From Nectonema munidae (taxonomy: Eukaryota > Nematomorpha > Nectonematoida > Nectonematidae): 64,000 bases of DNA. Location of the stretch: positions 377,001 through 441,000 of the forward strand of contig JAUIRK010000905.1 of the NCBI GenBank assembly GCA_030549495.1. Direction: 5' to 3'. The notes beneath the pieces were generated by a model that worked only from the letters and a program-made list of their open reading frames with translations, did not search any database and was not told where the DNA came from. This document shows, in pieces, positions 12,298 through 21,761 of this stretch (its first letter is position 1; each line of letters starts with the position of its first letter). A program made the translations under genes and the position numbers.

Positions 12298-13424
12298 CAG
12301 AGGCGCACATCCTCAAAATTATTGGAGGGGGGCGAAATTTTTTTCTTGCAATTTTCAAAATTAGTGGTCTGGAAATACCACGGGAGATCAAATATTCAAG
12401 CAATCCTTTAAAATAGAGTGTATTCAGCGCATACCTAAAGTCCTAAATTTATAAAACTACTTATATTTTTTTTACAAAATTGGTGAATTTAAATATTATA
12501 TTTCCAGTGAAAATATTTTAATTAAATATGCATATCGAATATAGTGCGCAGAAAAATACCCCCAATTAAAAAGTAGGAAAAAATGCCCCCGAAAAAATGC
12601 CCCAATTTAAAATTAGGAAAAAATGTCCTAACACAAAAAATTATAAATTAAAATTTTTAAAAAAGATATGTCAAATAAAGATTTTTTGTAAAAAAAAAAG
12701 TTAACTTTTCATCTAAAACATTTAAAATTTAATTAAAGTAAACTAAAAAACTCAGCATAAGACAATTTTTTAAATACAAAAAAAATTATAAAACAGCAAA
12801 TATTTTTGGACTTTGTGTGTATCAGAACACTTTCTAAATATAATTTGTATTTTAACTGATTTTAAAAACACATTCCCATAAATCTGCACCTTTGGTAGTT
12901 AAAAAAAATCCAAAAATGTTAAGGGGTGGAAAAGGCTTTTCAAATGAAAAATGAAGTAGTCTACCAGGCACATTACAGGAATTGATGAAAGGATATTTGA
13001 TTCACAGAAAAAACAAATAACTGAAGGTTAGATAGTTTTATATGAGTGAATGTAGTCTAAAGGCCAATAGTCTACTAGACACCCTGCGATGTTTATATGA
13101 AAAAATGTGATTGATTCAGGGGCAAGGGTATAAAACGAAGTTATAATTGTGCAAACAAAATAATAGAAAAAATTAAGATCGCATTATTTCATTTTACTCA
13201 GCATCATTCAAAAATAGTTTAAAAGCTAAATTTATACAAGCTACAAAAATCTACAAAAAGTAAAATAACTGTTAACATTTTGCAATGATTTGCCTTTTAT
13301 AATAACTTTTAAGGAAAAAAAATCTATCAGAAAAAGTTATATAGCTTCAACAAAAACTAAAAAATTTTAGAGCATAACTTAAGTTTTTTGAAAACTAATT
13401 TGACGTATCCCCTACAGCATACTC

Positions 13425-13575
13425 TATGGGTGGCATAGCAGGTTGGTTGAGATGATGGACATAGCACGGAAGCCTCTGGATTCGATTCCTCATCGATGTG
13501 AATTTGTTCATAGTTTGACATAAGCGGTACATCAGTGCCTGGTCAATGAAAATACATCCGCTGCACCTTACCTTT
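13425..13575 (+). mobile_element. tRNA-derived SINE, family 1, copy a
   Basis: A polymerase III A box TGGCATAGCAGG (13431-13442) fits TRGCNNAGYNGG perfectly, and a B box GGATTCGATTCC lies at 13478-13489. The tail TTCATAGTTTGACATAAGCGG is shared with the copy near 38.7 kb (TCATAGTTCGATACAAGCGG), which rules out a lone tRNA gene. The body does not fold as a normal cloverleaf by eye. Confidence 0.7.
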
Positions 13576-13803
13576 TACTCAAAATTGGAAAATTTGCTAC
13601 ATAATTAACATAAGAGAGAAAGATAACAAAATAAACTAATAAAGCAATTTTCACTATTTTAAAATGGAACCGTCCGTTCTCAGAATAATTTCAAGATAAT
13701 AGGAGGCATAAAGAATTAGAGTTTATTCAATATTTTCAAGTTTTTATAAGCAGCAAAAGCCAACGTTTAAGTAGCTAGCCCTTATAATTAATATTTAAAT
13801 AAC

Positions 13804-14077
13804 GGTCGACAGACATTTCGCCCCATAGACAATTTGCCCCCTGACAAATTGTCTCATAGCCTATTAGTTTCATCCATCTTTGCTTATTATATGTGTAAAA
13901 TTATTTAAAAAAGTTATATTGTTTATTAAATCTCTATTAAATTATTTCAAATTAATCAATTTATCTCTTAATTTTTTAGAATTGTCCATGAGACAAAATG
14001 TCTTATGAAAAAATGGGGCGAATTGTCCATGGGACGAACTATCTTATGAAAATAATGGGGTGAAATGTCCGAGGACC
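13804..14077. mobile_element. MITE with subterminal CGCCCC/GACAATT repeats
   Basis: The left end GGTCGACAGACATTTCGCCCC and the right end, on the minus strand, GGTCCTCGGACATTTCACCCC are terminal inverted repeats. Inside both ends short motifs like GACAATTTGCCCC recur (for example near 13825 and near 13985-14035). Flanks TAAATAAC and AAACTAAC match at 6 of 8. The internal part is AT-rich and non-coding. Confidence 0.7.
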
Positions 14078-14591
14078 AAACTAACGTAAATCAAAGTATA
14101 CGAGAAAAGAAAATCATTGCGTTTTTTTGAATATTTCTGTCTACAAATAAAATCCTGTCAGCTGTCATAAATAGATCAAGTACATTTTTAACAACTGAAA
14201 CATTTTGTTTCAATATTATATTTTTATTATAATAATCAACAAATTTTCTTAAAAAAAGTGATTTGATTATGTACAGTGTTACTTATAAAATTTAACAATC
14301 GAACATTATAAAAAATATCTTTGCTCAAATATTAAGCAAATAGAGTATTCTTGCTTTTAAACTGAATAGATAATCAAAATATTCATTCCCAAATAACTAT
14401 TGAAAAAAATTTCTTGACTTGAAAAAATTAAAGTTTTCAAATGTTACAAAATGTAGCAAACATAGTGATAAAGATTAAGTGACTTTTGTTGAAATAAAAT
14501 TCTTAGCGCGAGTCTAACAATATTCATTGATATAAAATTGTAACGATTGAAAACTATTTTAATTTAACTCTAAATGCAAATTAGACAGAAG

Positions 14592-14789
14592 CAGTGGTGT
14601 AGCCAAAAAAAAGTTGATAGAAGGGGCACAATTTAAAAACAAAAAACATGCGCAACATTATTTATACTTTCTTGATCCTTTCATTGGAGAAATTTTCAAA
14701 AACTGATATCGCATAAGATGCATGGGGCACCATGCGGTACATAGGAGTGTGGGCACGGCCCCTCATGCCCCAGCCTAGCTACGTCACTG
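14592..14789. mobile_element. hAT MITE with CAGTGGYGTAGCC ends, copy 1
   Basis: The left end CAGTGGTGTAGCC pairs with the right end CAGTGACGTAGCTAGG on the minus strand. The 8-bp flanks GACAGAAG (14584-14591) and GAGAGAAG (14790-14797) differ at one position. The same ends bound the MITE at 37424-37569, and a lone right end occurs at about 42861. Confidence 0.8.
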
Positions 14790-14950
14790 GAGAGAAGAGA
14801 GCTGAATGAGATAGGAGAGCTTAACAAGAGAAGAGGGCTTGAATGAAAGAAGAGAGCTTGAATGAGCTTGAGTGAATGATTGAGTTTTAGCAGAGAAAGC
14901 GGAAGAGAAAAACAGAGGAGAGAGAAAGAGAAATAGAATCACAGTGACAG
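14790..14950. repeat. Purine-rich (GA) tract
   Basis: About 160 bases dominated by G and A on the plus strand, with the phrase GAGAGCTTGAATGA recurring in variant forms. A degenerate microsatellite expansion beside the MITE. Confidence 0.6.
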
Positions 14951-15133
14951 AATATGAAAAAATCTAGTGGATCATCAACATGTGCTTGCTCAAAAATATA
15001 TCTTCGATAGGAAAAATGCGATCATTCATACATGTTTTATAAACAAGCAGCAACTCTTACTTATAGAAAATAATTTGGGGGGGGGGGGGGGGCGAAGGTC
15101 ATTTTCGCCCCCTTCCCCGGATGTGCGCCCCTG

Positions 15134-16271
15134 CCATATACATCCATCTCTTTTAACTCACCCATATGCACAAAATCTATTCAAAACCTCTATATGCAAA
15201 AATAATTTTTTTGCAAAACAATCAATTACACACCTTCGTTCTACCTCTTCATCAAACTCCGTACGTATCTTCACAGACGCCTTAAAGAAATCCCTAAGTG
15301 GGTCCTTTGCTTACGCCTTCTTCAAAGGCTCTTCCACTCGCCCCTTTTACACCCATCTCTCCCGATTAAATCCTCTACTCTCAATCTTCGAATGCGAGAT
15401 CTTCAGCATTTTACACTCCTGCACTACGATCACTAACAACATTAACCACCTCCTTCCTCACTTTACTACCATCCATTTCTTTACCGATGCACAAAACATA
15501 ATCCACGATCTCTCTCTATCACACAGCATCCCTTTTCCCTCCATTCAACTCGCCTCCAAACTAATCAATCTTACAAAACATTTCCACATACACCTATGCT
15601 GGTGCCCTGCTCACCTAAACATACCAGAAAACTCCCTCGTTGACTACTTAACCTCAAACGTACACCTAACCTCCCACATCCCTCTCATCAACTCCCTACC
15701 TCTCAAAACCTTTCTAACGCACATCAACTTATCCTCTCTAGAAGAATGGCAGATGCCCATATCTTCATCTCAAAATGCACTAATTTCCTCTTTACCAAAC
15801 ATCACCACAATGCACACAACTTTCAAAAACAAAAAATGTACTCGCGTTCAACCATTCGTTGGCTACCAAGCCACTGCTCAGGCAAAGCATATCTCTTCCG
15901 AATTAAATTTAAAATCCATACTATCGTTTCGGATGCGACACAATAGAAACGCCATCCATCTCATCTTCACATGTCAAATCTTCTCTTATCATCGCCAAGA
16001 TCTTCTAATTCGCTGCCTTTCTTTACTTAATAGATCTCCAACAGCACTCTCAGATCTTTTGTTACACCCAACATTACTAAAATCCCTAGAAACCCTCATT
16101 GATACCATTGATAACCCTATGACAAACTAATCTGCCTTTCTTTAGAATAATATCTGTGACTCCTCCCTATCTCTACCAGCATCTCCATCCTCCTTAACCA
16201 ACTCTCAAGCTTACGCAAGCATATCAGCCCACCTTGGAAAGTGCTTTGAGATCTATCTATCTACCTACCTA
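15134..16271 (+). mobile_element. LINE-B, RNase H domain and 3' end
   Basis: One long open frame contains a C-terminal LINE-type RNase H: IFTDALKKSLSG (first Asp), FECEIFSIL (Glu), IHFFTDAQNI (second Asp) and LCWCPAHLNIPENSLVDYL (final Asp), so the D-E-D-D residues are all present. After it come DLLIRCLSLLNRSPTALSDL and SLETLIDT, typical of the C-terminal tail of I/R1-like elements. It ends in an (ATCT)n-like tail at about 16252-16271, a usual LINE 3' end. TTATGT near 11240 and CTATGT near 16270 may be the remnant target duplication. The RNase H half is better preserved than the reverse transcriptase half. Confidence 0.8.
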
Positions 16272-16420
16272 TGTAATATTGATATAGCTATTCCTCAGGG
16301 ATCAATTTTCGGTCCTATTCTCTTCTCCATTTTCATAAATATAATGCGAAAAAGTAACCATCTCTTCATTTATCTCGTTGACGTTTGAGACACAACTTTA
16401 TCAAGGCAGTTTGTGATGAA
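16272..16420 (+). mobile_element. LINE-A reverse transcriptase, 3' fragment
   Basis: The plus strand reads IAIPQGSIFGPILFSIFIN, then LFIYLVDV with an immediate stop, then DTTLS. This is the IPQGSILGPLLF...YADDT block that follows the part ending at 11245. The catalytic box has degenerated (YLVDV for YADD). The 3' remainder is not recognisable. Confidence 0.7.
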
Positions 16421-16888
16421 TATATAAAATAAAAAAGAAAAGAAAATTTAGAAATAGCTATAACTATTCTTGAAGGGTATCAGTAAACTTACTGTGCATT
16501 CTTATATCAAAATTTGATTTGCTAAAGGATTATTTGTTTTTATGACTATATATTATTTTATATATAAGAAAAATTTGTATCCCAAAGTTTATGACTAAAC
16601 TTTGTATAAAACTATTGTATAAAAATCTGATAAAATTTTAGAATAAAATAGATGGCGTTAAATTGAAAAATTCCTCATAGAACATTTTTATACACTTTTT
16701 TATAAAGAAAAAAACTTTTCTTTGATTCGTTCCCAAAAAAAATCTGAGAAGAAAAGTCGAAAAATTTGAAATTTTTTAGTCTGAGATTTGATTGATTGAG
16801 ACAAAATGATAAAGAGGATTGACCTATGTTGATTGATGGGTGTAGTAAAAAAAGATCAAAGAATGCAAATGTCATATGCTGGTGTAGT

Positions 16889-17352
16889 CAGTGGTGGCAT
16901 TTGGTACGATGTGTTCCGCAATTACGGTAAGATACGATAGCTTTTTAAATAAAATTATGGTTCGAATTTATGTAAGAAAAAGCCAAAGTTCGAAGAAAAT
17001 GTATCGCTGTACGATTTTAATTTTGTTATGATATTTTTATATAGCGATAGATTTATCTGAACACATTAAATTAAACACAAAGCTTTTTTGTCAACAAACA
17101 ATATTATTTCAGAATTTTATTGTAACTGGGTAAATGAGTTGGATAAAAAAGATACGATCATTGCAGAAAGAATATTGAAGGCATTCTAAGTTTACATTAA
17201 ACATTTTTTTCTTTACGTTTCGAAATTTTTCCCCGTATTGCGATATGTTTTCTAAATGTCATATTTTTTTGCGATACGATTTTACGTTTCGAAAGAAAAT
17301 GAAATTAAAAAATGTGAAATTTCTTTTCGTATCGTAGTGTAGGTCATCACTG
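16889..17352. mobile_element. hAT MITE, 464 bp, TACGATACG-rich
   Basis: The left end CAGTGGTGGCATTTGGTACG pairs with the right end CAGTGATGACCTACACTACG on the minus strand. The 8-bp flanks GGTGTAGT (16881-16888) and GGTTTAGT (17353-17360) differ at one base. Internal motifs such as TACGAT and GCGATACG repeat near both ends. No coding region. Confidence 0.75.
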
Positions 17353-18239
17353 GGTTTAGTCGAATTGTCACTTCTCTCACTTAACTTCCTAACGCCGTGT
17401 GAAAGGAAGGAAGAGGTAGAGAATTTCTGCAGTGGCTTCCCTGTGCTTACGTAATAGAGGAGAATGTGGGCAGCAGAGGTAGAACATAACGCACAAATAT
17501 CTATCCATGTAACCTATCATTGTGTGTGTGAGTGTGCAGTTCAGACAATTATCAAGTTGGGAGAGGAATTTTGAATTCATTCCCAGCCTTTAGCTATTTA
17601 CACTCACAAAACTTCACCTCATAATTCATAGCTTCTCTTTGCCTTGGACGCTATTCATGCAATGAAGACATGCTTCATTCTTTGTCTGGGTAAGCCTAAA
17701 CTTTAATACCTACCCTTTCCTTAATTGACTTGTTAAAATGGAACAGATGCAGATATTGCAAAATAATACATGCCAACTTTAAAGGAAAACTCTTCACACT
17801 AAAATCTCACAGATGGGTCTCAAAAATTGGCATAATATATAAAAATTCGTATTCAAAACATTTCAAAATTTTAATACATTTTATGCGGTGTTTTGTTAGC
17901 GAATTTATCTTCTTAAAAATTCCCAATATTAAGTCCGAATATCTAGTAGCTACCAAGAAAGGGCCGACGCAAACTTTAGCTCCTCTCTCATTCCCATCTA
18001 AAAAGTAGATTATTATTAATTAAAATATTTTAGTTAGTTGATAATGATTTAGAATTTTTGTTAGAAATATTGAAACAAATGTGACTTAACGTGAAATTCT
18101 TTTTCAAAAATACTAATGAGCTATCTACTCGCGTACTCAGCACAAGCGTCGATAGGGCTGCGTGTTAAATTATCCTCCTTTAACTCTATGAGAAACATTT
18201 GACTCCAGTGTACCAAGAAATGGAAATCGCGTGCTTTAA
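17353..18239. other. Intergenic DNA without recognised gene
   Basis: The frame at 17730-18008 is open for 92 codons but has AT-driven composition and no recognisable domain. Nothing else is supported. Confidence 0.35.
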
Positions 18240-18369
18240 CCCATTTACGACCAATGTTCCTATTTTGGAACATAAGTAATTTCATCTTCGTCTGCTTTTT
18301 TCAATGACTTTGAATATAAATCGTCTGCGTTTTTTTGGATATCGTCTGCTTTGCTTGGTCTTAAATGGG
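18240..18369. mobile_element. piggyBac-type MITE, 130 bp, TTAA target
   Basis: TTAA (18236-18239) is followed by CCCATTTACGACCAA, and the right end on the minus strand reads CCCATTTAAGACCAAG, followed outward by TTAA (18370-18373). CCC ends with TTAA duplication are diagnostic of the piggyBac superfamily. A TCGTCTG motif recurs three times inside. A related segment near 25391-25455 also has repeated CGTCTG and ends CAACGGGTTAA. Confidence 0.8.
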
Positions 18370-18532
18370 TTAAGTATATAAAATTTCATTTTAAAAGAAA
18401 GCACACGAGTAGTGTTAAAATTCAGCTCTTGAAAGCCGAATATCAGCGGAATAGGGAAAAATGCATCCCACAATTCTAACTGGAAAAAGGTAGCTGATCC
18501 TAGGATTAAAATTAAAGTGTTTGAAAAAAGAT

Positions 18533-18614
18533 GTAAACATTTGGAATAGATCATTTTTGTAATAATGCAAAAGGTTGAAAGGTGAGAATTGTAAAATTTG
18601 CCCTTGATAATGAC
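18533..18614. repeat. Dispersed direct repeat, unit 1 (partner 19279-19341)
   Basis: GTAAACATTTGGAATAGATC... to TTTGCCCTTGATAATGAC recurs at 19279-19341, where an internal segment of about 20 bases is missing. The two copies are about 750 bp apart, so this is a local duplication or two fragments of one repeat. Confidence 0.7.
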
Positions 18615-19515
18615 ATGCAATTAATTAAAAATTAATAGTGTGTAGAAATATGCACATAAGGGATTTAAGACGCCAAATTACGCATTTTAGTTGGAAAGAA
18701 GACATATGAAAGGATGGCAATTGTTCCAAAGTAAAATTTGTTCACTATTTGCGCAAGTTAAATTTTTGCGGTTTGCAAGTTAAAAAAAGTTTGAGTAGTT
18801 TTATTTTCATATATTTTGAATATAATTTTATGAAAATATTACAGATTTACAATTTTCAGCTTTTCGCCAAAATTTTATGATTTATTAAAATAAAGATAAA
18901 AGATTAATAAAATTATTTTAATATTTTAAGTCATATTCTTGAACACACAACGCATTGACGGTGAAATTTGGAATGCTCTTAAGGTAAGACACAGTAATTT
19001 TATATGAGAAATTATTTTTAAACTAAATAATGTGAAACAATAAGATGGAATACTTTGAATGTACCTAAACCATATAAATTAACTTTTTTCAAACGCTAAA
19101 CTTATTTAGTTTTTGTTAGTTAAATCTAACGTATCTAATATTTACTAGACACAGGGTAACTAGTGTTGGTGAGTCGGGGCCGGGTCGAGATTCCGAAGTT
19201 TTTAAGAGATATGAGTCGGAGAAGGAAACGGAGTCGTTTTTGTATTAAAAATAATTTTTTTATATAAAGAAAAAAATAGTAAACATTTGGAATAGATCAT
19301 TTTTAAATGTGAGAGTTGTAAAATTTGACCTTGATAATGACCGTTACTTTAAACAATATTACAATTAGTTATTTTTTACAATTTTACTTTAAAATTGTAT
19401 GCAGGAAAAATTCTTACTAAAGCTGATATAGTTAAGTCTTTTTTTGATTTTGAATATTGTGCAATAAAATAGAAATAATGCGAAAAGAAGGAAAGAAAAA
19501 TAAAAACATCTCATT

Positions 19516-20150
19516 TTAATGAGATGGTTTAAGTTGCTTCGTTAAACCGATGAAATGAATGTGTGATTCAATGGTGGATAGATTTAGGCGAAGAAACGAT
19601 TCGACATGCAATCGCTTTCTGTATTTGGATTTGATATAAAGAACCTGTAAAAAATCATTTCCACATAAACAAGTTATGGAGAACGACATCAAATGTTTGA
19701 TAGCAATTTGTAACCAGAAGTTCAACAAATTGGATTGATTGAAATACAGCTGTAGTGATATATCACCTCCACTACGCTGATCTTCTAGTACATTGATTCC
19801 CAAACTTTAGGCCATGGCCCCCTAGAGGTCATAAAGCAAAATTTAAAGGGCCATAATCTGAGGCTATGCATAAATAAAGCCAGAAGAGTTTAGCGGGTAG
19901 ATAGCCAGTGGAGGTAAGGATTCTTATCCCACCTGTGAATACTGTGGATACGCGAACCCCTAGAGCACTTAATTGTTAGAATGTTATCAAATTTGTAAGA
20001 TTCAAAGATTAAATCACATAGCAAAATGCCCTTTTTAATTAATCTTATGATTATAATTGTTAGATACAAGTGGACAGTCACGGTATTCACCGGCTTCTAG
20101 TACATTTATTTGAAATGGATTCTTTATTCATTCTTTAGTGTCAGGCACAG
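19516..20150 (-). mobile_element. hAT transposase C-terminal relic, split by a ~296-bp insert
   Basis: The minus strand from about 20150 reads KNPFQINVLE, is interrupted, and resumes at 19794 with DQRSGG, LYFNQSNLLNFWLQI, SFSITCLCGNDFLQVLYIKS, KYRKRLHVESFLRLNLSTIE and ends KQLKPSH-stop. This is the C-terminal dimerisation region of hAT transposases of the ZBED5/SCAND3-like group (FW..., TTYLCE.GFS.L..IKTKYR.RLNVE.DLRL.LS, KQ.HPSH). The insert at about 19796-20091 is bounded by the 13-base duplication CTTCTAGTACATT. The upstream transposase is too decayed to follow. Confidence 0.75.
19796..20091. mobile_element. Unclassified ~296-bp insertion with 13-bp target duplication
   Basis: CTTCTAGTACATT (starting about 19783) is repeated at about 20092, and the hAT reading frame is continuous if one copy plus the insert is removed. 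One end reads GATTCCCAAACTTTAGGCC followed by GGCCCCC, like many hAT ends. A 13-bp duplication is more typical of target-primed (LINE/SINE) insertion, and GGGGTTCGCGTATCC on the minus strand resembles a tRNA B box. Class is therefore left open. Confidence 0.55.
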
Positions 20151-21761
20151 GAAAAGAAGCCCTAAATCTAAATATTTTATCTGCAAAGCAAAAAGTAGAT
20201 TTGAAGGTAAAATAAATAATTTTTGTTTCAACTGGTAGCAATGAGTGAAGTATATTATATCAAAATAAGAAGCATGGGAAATTTATCCATTCATTTTGTT
20301 TTTTTTTCATTCCTAGAGTTATTAATTTCATCAAAAGTCAAGTAATATTTTGAAATAAAAAATTTAGTCAAAACATTTTATGAGATTGCCACAAAGAAAA
20401 TTCCAAAATGTTTTGATTTCATTTAAACTTAATACTTTTTCTTCTCTTTCCTAAACAACGACTCGTGTTTAGAGTACCGAGACTTACTGACGAATGATAT
20501 CGATTTTAAATGCGCTTATAAAAAGAGTCAGAGTTATAAATTCAAATTTCATATTGCAAATTTTACCATTAGTTAAAAGTTAGTTAATGAAATTAATCAG
20601 TTTGTTAGTTAGTTCATACGTGAGTTGTTATTTTTTTATATATTTAATTTTATAAGTTTGTTATGTTTTCCATTAGATTAATATTGTATAAATCCTTATA
20701 ATCCAGTAGTTTCAAATAGGGGTTGTACATATTCCTCAACGGCTGCATTTGCATATCTCACGAGGAACACCGGAGTTTTGATAGCGAGTTAAGAAAAATG
20801 TTAACATGATGAATTGTACAAAACTATCTTGCAAAAATGAGTGTAATATTTATTTAAAATTCAAAAGTTGTACGCGCTTTTTTCTGAACCGGCTATTCGA
20901 ACACTGCTATTGATGAATCAACATTCCCAAAACTGTTACATATCAAAACAGAAAAAGCTTTGTTTAAACGGCAGAACATGAGGTTGGATCTAAAATAATT
21001 CATAGAATACATAAACTTGCAAATAAGAAACAAAGTTTTCGAGATCTAAGTAAAATAACTACCTACTTGTTAATTCAACTTATAAGTTTGTTTATATTAA
21101 GCAAGAAATCCCTGTTTTTAATTAAATTGAATATTTGCCTAAATTTCAATACCCTATAAAAATTAAATAGTATAATTTGCAGAATAAAGTGTGTTTACAC
21201 GCGAAGGTAGTTCAGTAATATATTGTAAAGTAAGAAATTTTCGTGACAAATTAATTTCGTGAAATTCACGAACACAATAATTTCATTGAATAAAATTTCG
21301 CGCCATAGTTCTAAATTTTTTGTTTGAAATTTTTCACAACTTTTAAAATCGTTCATATATAAAATTTAAAATCACTATAATTTATGTCTTCAACAAGTAA
21401 AGAAACTTAATTTTTTAGCCTAAAAATGTAAAATTTTAGAAGTGGTTATTCGCGAAATGAAAGCTTATCGAATTCATTTTTGAAATTTACTTCTTTAAAT
21501 TTTGTTCTCGGCAAATTAAAGTAATTTTTAGTATCTTCATATTTAAATACAAACTTTTTATAGTTTCTGTATTTCGCTATCTTTAATTTTTAACGCTATA
21601 TTTGTAGGGTGCATAGATATCTGCAAAAATGTTAAAGGGGTGCAGTGTATTCTTGACACTTTGAAATGTTGATGTCTAGACCTTTCATGTCATACAAAAA
21701 TAGGAAAGTTTTGCATAAAATTTTACATCGCATCGTAAGTTGTATATTAATTATTTTGTAG
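20151..21761. other. Upstream of the transglutaminase; no recognised exon
   Basis: This interval should hold the promoter and the first exon(s) of the transglutaminase, but I cannot identify them. Around 20570-20650 there is a TTAGTTAG-rich stretch like that at 45.7-46.2 kb. Confidence 0.35.

Larger units (their letters stand above)
12298..15133. mobile_element. hAT-like element (2.8 kb) inserted in LINE-B; itself a host of MITEs and a SINE
   Basis: The left end is CAGAGGCGCACATCCTC and the right end, read inward on the minus strand, is CAGGGGCGCACATCCGGGG; both are followed by G-rich runs. Flanks are CTCTATAC (12290-12297) and CCATATAC (15134-15141), an 8-bp duplication matching at 6 of 8 positions, the hAT footprint length. 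Removing it restores the LINE-B sequence. No transposase is recognisable, so it is non-autonomous or fully decayed. It encloses a SINE (about 13431), a 274-bp MITE (13804-14077), a 198-bp MITE (14592-14789) and a purine-rich tract (14790-14950). Another end of the same family lies at 59208-59246. Confidence 0.7.

Noticed and set aside
13431-13489. tRNA gene
   Set aside because: Has A and B boxes but no cloverleaf by eye, and its tail is shared with another copy near 38.7 kb; called a SINE. The same reasoning applies at 43756-43809.
18282-18620. 112-codon minus-strand frame
   Set aside because: Overlaps a piggyBac MITE and a dispersed repeat, with no recognisable domain.
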